This document shows, piece after piece, positions 6,878-11,911 of a DNA stretch of 11,911 bases (position 1 is its first letter; every line of letters starts with the position of its first letter). The DNA comes from Thermoplasmatota archaeon (GTDB lineage Archaea; Thermoplasmatota; JAQUQK01). The notes beneath the pieces were generated by a model that was not told the DNA's origin, made no database searches, and saw only the letters and a program-made list of their open reading frames with translations. The stretch is taken from the NCBI GenBank assembly GCA_028716125.1, contig JAQUQK010000037.1, positions 1 to 11,911 of the forward strand. Direction: 5' to 3'. A program made the translations under genes and the position numbers.

Positions 6878-7498
6878 TTACGCGTTCTTCCCGGTGAGGA
6901 CCATCGTCTGGATGACTTGGTTGTCCTTGTGGACAATTCTCAGGAGGTCGGCTGGTCCTATGACCGTCATGCGCGGGCGCGCTGCCTTGCCGAAGATATT
7001 TTGGAAGAAGCCGTGCTTTGCTTCAGCGGAATAGCTCTGTATCTCAATTCCTATGAACGTTTCCGGGTCAATCTCCATCATGGTGCGCTCGATGAGTTTT
7101 GTTTGCTCGGCTGGTGTAAGTCCATATTCAAGGACGAGAATCTTTCCCACTTTGACCTCATTTAGCACGAATGTGATTTTTTCCTCGCCTGCCATTGCAT
7201 CGAGCATCTGCTGTGATAATAGATTTATGTTGACGCCGTTGCTCCTGCGCGGTGCAGCTGGTGTTGGATTCTGTGCAATTGGCTTTGCCATCTGTGCCGC
7301 CGGAAGCGGCTGCGCCTGTGGCAGCGGCGTTAGAATTAGCGCTTGAGTTGGTGCGGGGGGTGCTGGCGCCTGCTGAATTATCGGCTGTGAAGGAGAAGAG
7401 ATGCTTGCCGCGGGTGGCTGCGCTTGCTGCTGCGGCTGCTGGCCATTCTGCTTCCCGCCCAATATCCACTCTACCTTGCCGCGGATGTCTTCGGCCAT
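6878..7498 (-). CDS. DUF2073-family protein with Pro/Gln/Ala-rich N-terminal extension (OapB-like)
   Basis: A 206-residue soluble protein. The DUF2073 core covers about residues 89-203 and includes INLLSQQMLDAM, KITFVLNEVKVGKILVLE, YGLTPAEQTKLIERTM, EIDPETFIGIEI and the late block MTVIGPADLLR. Members are found beside an Era-like GTPase in many archaea. From memory, haloarchaeal annotations call the pair OapB and OapA (origin-associated proteins), but no biochemical activity is established to my knowledge. Residues 17-86 are a low-complexity linker rich in Pro, Gln and Ala, preceded by a short charged segment, MAEDIRGKVEWILGG. Family members that I recall are mostly core only. The start at 7498 is firm: GGTGAT lies 3 nt before the ATG and overlaps the GTPase stop. 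It follows the GTPase with a 4-bp gap. Confidence 0.88.
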   Translation of the reverse strand: MAEDIRGKVEWILGGKQNGQQPQQQAQPPAASISSPSQPIIQQAPAPPAPTQALILTPLPQAQPLPAAQMAKPIAQNPTPAAPRRSNGVNINLLSQQMLDAMAGEEKITFVLNEVKVGKILVLEYGLTPAEQTKLIERTMMEIDPETFIGIEIQSYSAEAKHGFFQNIFGKAARPRMTVIGPADLLRIVHKDNQVIQTMVLTGKNA

Positions 7499-7502
7499 GT
7501 TA

Positions 7503-8144
7503 TCACCGGAACTCCTTGATTATCCTCTTGTAAAGCTGGTCCATGTTGTGGCCGGACATTGCGGATATCGGAATCACTGGGTGCTGGGGGAACGCGGATT
7601 TGAGGCTTGCGGGGGATGCGTTTGGAAGGTCGATTTTGTTTGCCGCAATTACCACTGGAAGCTTTCGCGCCTCTATGTTGCCGATTAGTGTAATGTTGAC
7701 TTGCGTGAATGGGTCTTCCGCCGAATCCATGACAAGAATTATGCCATCGACTTCGTCGAGCCAGCGGATTGCCTCTATTACGCCTTCTGTGGCTTCCTTG
7801 GCGCGGCGCTTTGAGTCTTCCTCATTCATTCCGAAATCCATGAATTCGTGGTAGTCTATCTTTGTGGCAATTCCTGGAGTGTCAACGACGTCAAGGGATA
7901 TTGCCCCGCCGCCGTTGTTTATCACTACGTTGGCCTTCTTTTTCACGCGTCGCGTCTCGTGGGGCACGGGCGAAACCGAGCCCATTACCTCTCCAGTCCA
8001 ATCATGGACTATCCTGTTTGCAAGCGTCGTCTTTCCGGCGTTCGGCGGCCCGTAAAGGCCGATCCTTATCTGCTGCTTGCCCCCAAAAAGACGCTTTATC
8101 CATTTTGAAAATAAGCTCTCGCTGGAGCTATCTATGCCTGCCAT
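7503..8144 (-). CDS. Era-like GTPase partner of DUF2073 (OapA-like)
   Basis: A 213-residue single-domain TRAFAC GTPase. G1 is GPPNAGKT at 32-39; G2 is probably T64 in PHETRRV; G3 is DTPG at 88-91; G4 is NKID at 169-172; G5 is SAMSG at 194-198. A short amphipathic N-terminal helix (about 8-22) precedes the G domain. There is no KH domain, so it is not bacterial-type Era. The pairing with DUF2073 marks it as the conserved archaeal GTPase called OapA in haloarchaea (from memory). Its cellular role is unknown; ribosome or replication-linked functions have been suggested only from context. The ATG at 8144 follows GGGATGGGAA, a weak ribosome site, with a TATA box about 36 bp upstream. Confidence 0.92.
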   Translation of the reverse strand: MAGIDSSSESLFSKWIKRLFGGKQQIRIGLYGPPNAGKTTLANRIVHDWTGEVMGSVSPVPHETRRVKKKANVVINNGGGAISLDVVDTPGIATKIDYHEFMDFGMNEEDSKRRAKEATEGVIEAIRWLDEVDGIILVMDSAEDPFTQVNITLIGNIEARKLPVVIAANKIDLPNASPASLKSAFPQHPVIPISAMSGHNMDQLYKRIIKEFR

Positions 8145-8175
8145 TTCCCATCCCAGTGGACTATCGATTTTCTAC

Positions 8176-8183
8176 TTATAAAA
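8176..8183 (-). promoter_or_regulatory. Candidate TATA box for the GTPase-DUF2073 operon
   Basis: The minus strand reads ACTTTTATAAGT, with TTTTATAA at 8183-8176. Its centre lies about 35 bp upstream of the GTPase ATG, predicting a leader of about 10 nt. It lies in the 108-bp gap after the preceding secreted-protein operon. Confidence 0.5.
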
Positions 8184-8252
8184 GTGAGTGTTTGCGAAAG
8201 GGGTGGAGTGGTTGCTTGGGTTGCATACCTTTGGGACGCTGATTTGCTGCGG

Positions 8253-8714
8253 CTACCATTCACCTAAAACATAGACGGCGCCCGTGCATATGCCGGCTGG
8301 CGCGTCGACCCTGACAACGTATCTCCCTGCAGGGAAGCTTCCTTTTATGCTAAATGCGCCGCCGATGCCGGCCATGATGCTCTCGGAGGATTTCAGTATC
8401 TCGCCTTCTTGTTGTATAGATACGCGGACTGCGCCCACCACATATACGAGCTGCGCACGAACTTGAATGGTCCCGTTTCCTCCCAATTCCATACTTGCTG
8501 AAAAACCAGAAAACGGCGTAGCCGTTCCGGAAGAGTTAACTTCCGCTTTTTGGTAGCTTGCCTCCGCTTCATTTTGGTCTAGCGTCCAGTTGCCAGGAAT
8601 TTTTCCATTGAAGCTGGTGGCTCCTATTACGCCCACTACCAAGAGAGTTGCGATTAATATTGCAATTGGCGCCAACATCTCTCTTTTCATTTTTTCACTC
8701 GCATTCACATTCAT
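8253..8714 (-). CDS. Small membrane-anchored secreted protein sharing a C-terminal domain with the upstream lipoprotein
   Basis: A 153-residue protein with one N-terminal hydrophobic segment (about residues 14-33). This is either an uncleaved anchor or a signal peptide. A short linker and a 92-residue beta-rich domain (62-153) follow. The domain aligns without gaps with residues 222-313 of the lipoprotein encoded just upstream (31 of 92 identical by my hand count). It starts with SGTATP, contains VGAV and AGICTGAVYVLG, and ends in Trp. It has one cysteine, C143. There is no lipobox and no pilin-type cleavage site that I can defend. I chose the ATG at 8714, 5 bp after the lipoprotein stop. A TTG at 8726 (overlapping) and an ATG at 8690 are alternatives. 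No known family recognised. Confidence 0.7.
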   Translation of the reverse strand: MNVNASEKMKREMLAPIAILIATLLVVGVIGATSFNGKIPGNWTLDQNEAEASYQKAEVNSSGTATPFSGFSASMELGGNGTIQVRAQLVYVVGAVRVSIQQEGEILKSSESIMAGIGGAFSIKGSFPAGRYVVRVDAPAGICTGAVYVLGEW

Positions 8715-8719
8715 ATTAT

Positions 8720-9661
8720 TTACCAATAGCCGATGATTTCCATGCTGCCTTCACAAACACCCGCTGTGGCCTCCACATAAATTTCATAGTTTCCTTCGGG
8801 ATATGGCTGTCTTGAAGTGCGCACGCTGCTCAACCCCACCATAGGTAGCTGCTCGGTCGAAAATGGTTCTCCATTCCGAGTGATTATTATATTTACGGCC
8901 CCGACAGCCGCCGTGAACTCTGTATGAATTTCAAGCATCCCGTCTCCGCCAAGAGCAATCTGGGTTCCAAATGATGTTGTCGGCGTTGCCGTGCCGGATG
9001 CGCTGGATTCTGCTTTGTTTTCATACTGCTCATATTCATTATACTGTTCGTCTTCGCCCACTATTGACTCTTCCTCGAAATCTACTGAACTCCCGTTTTC
9101 TATCGAGATTACTTCTCCAGTATATGCGTCTACCATCGCTGTGACGGCTTGAAGCTCAACGCACCATATTGGCCTGCCTTCTTCCATGGTTAGGTCCCAA
9201 AATACGCTGTCCGATGAGTCTGCGGTCGGCCATTCTTTTTCATCCGCCAAGATCTTTGCAACTTCTGCCGAGCCGTATTTCGCGTTCTTTATTGCGTCCG
9301 CATTTCCGTAGCCGCTTTCGTCTTCATTCACTATATCCGCAATCAGCATTCCGTTTGCAAGAAGGAGGACTAGGATGCCTTTTCCATTTCCGTAGAATCC
9401 ATACCCCCACAGAGGCGCCTTTCCGTCGCCTGGGTTGTCGTCGGCATAGACTGTTATCTGAAGCTCGTCATATGTGTAATTGTGGAACGGCTCTACGCCC
9501 ATGATGTCAACAAGTTGCGATTCTCCAATCTTTTCCTTTGCCACTTTTGCCGCAACATCGATGTTTGCGCTTGAGGATGCGGTTCCGATTTCCCCCGCGC
9601 ATCCTGAAAATGCCACTAAAAGCAAAAATGCGCATGCCATTACCGCGAAAGTTTTTCTCAT
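8720..9661 (-). CDS. Lipoprotein with PepSY-like region and C-terminal shared domain
   Basis: A 313-residue exported lipoprotein. The signal peptide ends in the lipobox AFSGC with lipidated Cys21. Residues about 35-188 contain a segment reminiscent of PepSY domains: PIWCVELQ at 164-171 and VDAYTGEVISI at 177-187. An acidic, Tyr/Glu-rich linker (about 192-221) then leads to the 92-residue domain (222-313). That domain is repeated in the next gene. Cysteines in the mature protein are C21, C167 and C303. The likely position is the outer face of the cell membrane. The ATG at 9661 has a strong GAGGTG 4 nt upstream. First gene of a two-gene operon. The substrate or partner is unknown; the PepSY call is tentative. 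Confidence 0.82.
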   Translation of the reverse strand: MRKTFAVMACAFLLLVAFSGCAGEIGTASSSANIDVAAKVAKEKIGESQLVDIMGVEPFHNYTYDELQITVYADDNPGDGKAPLWGYGFYGNGKGILVLLLANGMLIADIVNEDESGYGNADAIKNAKYGSAEVAKILADEKEWPTADSSDSVFWDLTMEEGRPIWCVELQAVTAMVDAYTGEVISIENGSSVDFEEESIVGEDEQYNEYEQYENKAESSASGTATPTTSFGTQIALGGDGMLEIHTEFTAAVGAVNIIITRNGEPFSTEQLPMVGLSSVRTSRQPYPEGNYEIYVEATAGVCEGSMEIIGYW

Positions 9662-9691
9662 ATTTCACCTCTTTCCAGTCATTCACTCTCT

Positions 9692-9713
9692 GTTTAATAT
9701 CTTTTTGGATATT
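9692..9713 (-). promoter_or_regulatory. Candidate TATA box overlapping an inverted repeat, lipoprotein operon
   Basis: The minus strand reads GATATTAAAC at 9701-9692, about 35 bp upstream of the ATG. This predicts transcription from near 9670 and a leader of roughly 10 nt holding the GAGGTG site. AATATC (9696-9701) and GATATT (9708-9713) form a 6-bp inverted repeat with a 6-nt spacer that covers the box. That arrangement would suit a repressor operator. Confidence 0.35.
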
Positions 9714-9960
9714 TCCTCTACGTTTCCTTGTTTTTTGGCGGCCGAGCGCAAACTCGCCCCTTTTCTGTTTGTGATTGCGTCTTATTTCAGGCACCCCTCT
9801 TTCAAAGCAGGGATTTTGCGCCTGCGCCGCCTTCACTTTTGCTTGATTTCATCACAAATGCGCTATTTAACTTTCTTGCCGTTTTTGCCTGCTTTTGTTG
9901 AACAGAACGCGCTTCTGTCTGTTTTCGGGTAAATCTGGCGCTTTCGGCTCTCGATTCAGA
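9714..9960. other. Divergent intergenic region with no gene recognised
   Basis: This stretch between the lipoprotein operon and the M20 peptidase gene shows no convincing reading frame and no tRNA-like fold. The only structures I see are a short GCAGG...CCTGC inverted repeat near 9808-9826 and an isolated GTGATGA on the minus strand (9855-9849), whose CTGA partner lies 58 nt further on. Neither supports a gene call. Promoters sit at both ends. Confidence 0.5.
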
Positions 9961-9965
9961 AGCGA

Positions 9966-9973
9966 TTTATACA
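9966..9973 (+). promoter_or_regulatory. Candidate TATA box for the M20 peptidase gene
   Basis: TTTATACA lies with its centre about 26 bp before the ATG at 9995. The predicted transcription start therefore falls on or next to that ATG, which would make the message leaderless or nearly so. Confidence 0.45.
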
Positions 9974-9994
9974 CCGGGGCGATTCGGAGTGGTG

Positions 9995-11218
9995 ATGACT
10001 ATGGCAGGCCCATTGGAAAACATAGATCTCATGAAGGATGAGATCGTAAAGACGCTCTGCGACATGATCAGAATGCCAGCAATCACCCCGAAGGCCGGCG
10101 GCGAGGGTGAAGGTAAGAAGACGGATTATCTTGAGGTGCTCCTGCGCGGCATTGGGTTTGATGAGATTAAGAGATATTCCACGAAGGATTCGACAGGCGC
10201 GGACCGCCCAAGTCTTATCGCAATCTTGAAAGGAAAGGACGCATCCAAGACGCTCTGGGTAATGACGCATACTGACGTCGTCCCGGCAGGCGACCTGAAG
10301 CTCTGGACCGAGACACAGCCGTTCGAACCGATTGTAAAGGATGGCAAGGTAATAGGCCGCGGCTCTGAAGACAACATGCAGTCGATGGTCGCATCCATAT
10401 TTGCGGCAAAGGCGCTCAAGATGGCGGGCTTGACCCCGGAATACAACGTCGGATTGTGCCTTGTAGCGGATGAGGAAACCGGCAGCGATTATGGCATAAA
10501 ATTCCTGATAAAAGAAGGCATTTTCAAGCCCAGTGACCTTGTGCTTGTTCCAGACGGCGGAAACGAAAAAGGAACGATGCTTGAGGTTGCCGAGAAATCA
10601 ATCGCTTGGATAAAGATAACAACAAAAGGAAAGCAGTGCCATGCATCAATGCCAGAAAGGGGGATAAATGCATTTAAGGCCGCGTCTGAATTTGTCGTGC
10701 TCCTGTCGAAGGCACTCCCGAAAAAATACAACGCAAAGGATAAGCTATTCGACCCGCCAAAATCAACATTCGAGCCGACCAAGAAGGAGGCGAATGTCCC
10801 GAACGTCAACACAATACCGGGCGAGGATATCTTCTACATCGACATGCGCATCCTTCCCTGCTACAATCCAGACGAGGTTTTGGAATATATCAACACACTC
10901 AAACAGATTGTTGAGAAGAAGCGCGGCGTTACAATATCTGTCGAGAAGGTCCAGTATGACAAGGCAGCGCCCCCGACAAGCCCGGATGCTCCGGTTGTCC
11001 AGATGCTTGGAGCCGCTGTAAAGAAAATCTACAAGGTCAAGGCAAAGCCCATGGGCATTGGCGGAGGCACTTGCGCCGCGATATTCAGGCGTGCTGGATA
11101 TTCGGCAGTCGTCTGGTCGAAGATTGACGATACGTGCCATGGCCCGAATGAGTATGCATGGATTGTAAACATACTCGGCGACGCGAAGGTGTATGCAACA
11201 ATGTACCAGATGAAGTAA
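9995..11218 (+). CDS. M20-family zinc metallopeptidase (ArgE/DapE/dipeptidase type)
   Basis: A 407-residue cytoplasmic metallohydrolase; M20 enzymes cleave dipeptides or N-acyl amino acids using two metal ions. The motifs are complete: HTDVVP with H92 and D94, GRGSEDN with bridging D126, DEETGS with the general base E160 and ligand E161, VPDGG with D187, CHAS with H216 in the lid/dimerisation domain (about 196-315), and CHGPNE with H382. The order, spacing and length fit the family. Substrate (dipeptide, acyl-ornithine, succinyl-diaminopimelate) cannot be fixed; the GRGSEDN signature leans towards dipeptidase-like members. There are no arg or lys genes nearby. Start choice is open: ATG 9995 has GGAG 5 nt upstream, while ATG 10001 has GGTGAT 4 nt upstream; GTG codons at 9989 and 9992 are less likely. 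Transcribed alone. Confidence 0.92.
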   Translation: MTMAGPLENIDLMKDEIVKTLCDMIRMPAITPKAGGEGEGKKTDYLEVLLRGIGFDEIKRYSTKDSTGADRPSLIAILKGKDASKTLWVMTHTDVVPAGDLKLWTETQPFEPIVKDGKVIGRGSEDNMQSMVASIFAAKALKMAGLTPEYNVGLCLVADEETGSDYGIKFLIKEGIFKPSDLVLVPDGGNEKGTMLEVAEKSIAWIKITTKGKQCHASMPERGINAFKAASEFVVLLSKALPKKYNAKDKLFDPPKSTFEPTKKEANVPNVNTIPGEDIFYIDMRILPCYNPDEVLEYINTLKQIVEKKRGVTISVEKVQYDKAAPPTSPDAPVVQMLGAAVKKIYKVKAKPMGIGGGTCAAIFRRAGYSAVVWSKIDDTCHGPNEYAWIVNILGDAKVYATMYQMK

Positions 11219-11227
11219 GCGCGCCTA

Positions 11228-11270
11228 CTTTCTTTTCTTCCTTTCTTATTTTAATGGTGTTTTTTGTTTC
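11228..11270 (+). terminator. T-rich terminator after the M20 peptidase gene
   Basis: The plus strand after the TAA (11216-11218) is pyrimidine-rich, with several T runs and six consecutive T at about 11260-11265. There is no hairpin. This fits archaeal U-tract termination. Confidence 0.5.
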
Positions 11271-11302
11271 CGGCAAGATTGTGGGTTTTGTAGAAAATCG
11301 AG

Positions 11303-11330
11303 CAAAAATCTGAAAAGGAGAGAAAAACGC
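11303..11330 (-). terminator. T-rich terminator after the small lipoprotein gene
   Basis: On the minus strand, starting about 15 nt past the stop, there are three T runs (GTTTTTC, CTTTTC, ATTTTTG). With the plus-strand T tract, this convergent gap stops transcription from both sides. Confidence 0.45.
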
Positions 11331-11344
11331 TAAATGCTGCTTCC

Positions 11345-11839
11345 TTAACCAATTGTTATCGTGCAGATATAGTGTTCATTAACAACTGCAAATGGAATAA
11401 CGCGAACCACGTATTCGCCGAAATTCTTCTTTATTGCATACTCGAATGCTTCCTCGGTGGTAGCGGTGCCGCCGGAAGATGCTATTTCCGCACCTTTGGG
11501 ATCATAGAACTTCAGATCGAAGTCGCTTGTCTGGGCGCCCCATGTTAGTTTTACGCTGATCTTTGTTTTTGAAGTTATTGGAAGTTTATAATCTATCACG
11601 CCCGTGCCCGGTAGGGATTCGATTGTTGGTTCCAAATATCCTGGGTTTGCTCCAGCCTGGACGTCTCCTTCGTAGACGATTGTTTTCTTTTCCGTGGCAT
11701 TGGCGGTCGAGTTGTTGGCCGAACTGGCATCTGCGCCCGTGCTGATTGTTTCTTCTGTTGCCTCTTTTCCGCCGACGCATCCTGAGAACGCGCATGCCAT
11801 AAGCAATCCTACTATCGCAAGAGATATTGTTGCTCTCAT
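11345..11839 (-). CDS. Small lipoprotein with PPC-like beta-sandwich domain
   Basis: A 164-residue exported lipoprotein. The signal peptide ends in the lipobox AFSGC with Cys21, the same position and residues as the lipoprotein at 8720-9661. A Ser/Thr/Asn-rich linker (about 25-50) has N-glycosylation sequons (NNST, NATE). The remaining domain (about 78-164) resembles bacterial and archaeal pre-peptidase C-terminal (PPC) beta-sandwiches: DFDLKFYDPKG at 106-116 and FGEYVVRVIP at 140-149. C159 lies near the C-terminus. It probably sits on the outer face of the membrane; the binding partner is unknown. I chose the ATG at 11839, which starts a normal signal peptide. A GTG at 11848 would add three residues and lies almost on the predicted transcription start. 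Confidence 0.83.
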   Translation of the reverse strand: MRATISLAIVGLLMACAFSGCVGGKEATEETISTGADASSANNSTANATEKKTIVYEGDVQAGANPGYLEPTIESLPGTGVIDYKLPITSKTKISVKLTWGAQTSDFDLKFYDPKGAEIASSGGTATTEEAFEYAIKKNFGEYVVRVIPFAVVNEHYICTITIG

Positions 11840-11868
11840 AGTGACCACTAATGCAAGTATATTGTAAG

Positions 11869-11880
11869 TTTATTTATATT
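11869..11880. promoter_or_regulatory. A/T box upstream of the small lipoprotein, possibly bidirectional
   Basis: The minus strand reads CCAAAATATAAATAAAC, a good BRE plus TATA (TATAAATA at 11878-11871), placing transcription near 11849. The plus strand of the same box reads TTTATATT and is followed by GAGGTG (11886-11891) and a GTG-ATG-ATG run (11900-11908). A divergent gene could therefore begin at the right edge, but too little of it is visible to call. Confidence 0.4.
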
Positions 11881-11911
11881 TTGGAGAGGTGCAGTTCCTG
11901 TGATGATGCCA

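Noticed and set aside
8150..8165. CCCAGTGGAC resembling an archaeal origin recognition box core, beside the OapA/OapB-like genes
   Set aside because: Single imperfect copy, no repeated boxes in any intergenic region and no orc1/cdc6 gene in the window, so no origin can be claimed.
8253..8714. Type IV pilin-like reading of the small protein's N-terminal hydrophobic segment
   Set aside because: There is no Gly/Ala cleavage site after a basic stretch in the right place, and the soluble domain is shared with a lipoprotein rather than with pilins.
9507..9836. Open frame of about 109 codons on the minus strand upstream of and into the lipoprotein gene
   Set aside because: Overlaps the lipoprotein signal-peptide coding region in another frame; highly basic composition with no family resemblance and no usable ribosome site.
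9787..9855. Possible C/D-box guide RNA on the minus strand (GTGATGA ... CTGA, 69 nt)
   Set aside because: No internal D' or C' boxes at the expected spacing and no terminal stem; the nearby TTAAATA would start transcription after the C box. Chance occurrence is likely.
11881..11911. Start of a divergent plus-strand gene at the right edge
   Set aside because: TATA-like box, GAGGTG and ATG codons are present, but only one to three codons are visible, so no gene can be supported.

Overview
The window reads as a chromosomal piece of an archaeon. The evidence is an archaeal class I CCA-adding enzyme, a short archaeal Nob1, an adjacent DUF2073/Era-like GTPase gene pair, a secreted protein ending in a PGF-CTERM archaeosortase signal, and BRE/TATA-like boxes about 25 bp upstream of short leaders. 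The gene families point to a euryarchaeote-like lineage. The proteins lack the strongly acidic bias of haloarchaea. I cannot name the lineage more precisely from sequence alone. There is no rRNA, tRNA, CRISPR array, insertion sequence or integrase.

Left block (1-2661, minus strand): an overlapping operon nob1 > PAP2-family membrane protein > cca. It pairs the 16S rRNA 3'-end nuclease with the tRNA 3'-end CCA-adding enzyme; cca runs off the left edge. Facing away on the plus strand (2836-3864) is a secreted, PGF-CTERM-anchored protein with its own promoter, two abutting palindromes near the predicted transcription start, and a T-rich terminator.

Middle block (3923-8144, minus strand): two short operons. 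One is panE (ketopantoate reductase, CoA pathway) followed directly by a large PP-loop/PAPS-reductase-like protein that also carries a zinc ribbon, a PUA domain and a two-cluster ferredoxin. The other is an Era-like GTPase followed by a DUF2073 protein that has an unusual Pro/Gln/Ala-rich N-terminal extension.

Right block (8253-11839): an operon of two membrane-anchored secreted proteins that share a 92-residue C-terminal domain (31 identities without gaps by my hand alignment); a divergent M20-family metallopeptidase; and a second, convergent lipoprotein with a PPC-like beta-sandwich. The two lipoproteins have near-identical signal peptides, with the lipid-anchoring cysteine at residue 21 in both. 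All three small secreted proteins keep a cysteine close to the C-terminus.

Most genes are ordinary archaeal housekeeping. The parts most worth a second look are the shared secreted domain, the PUA-containing PP-loop iron-sulfur protein whose substrate may be RNA rather than PAPS, and the extended DUF2073 protein beside its GTPase.
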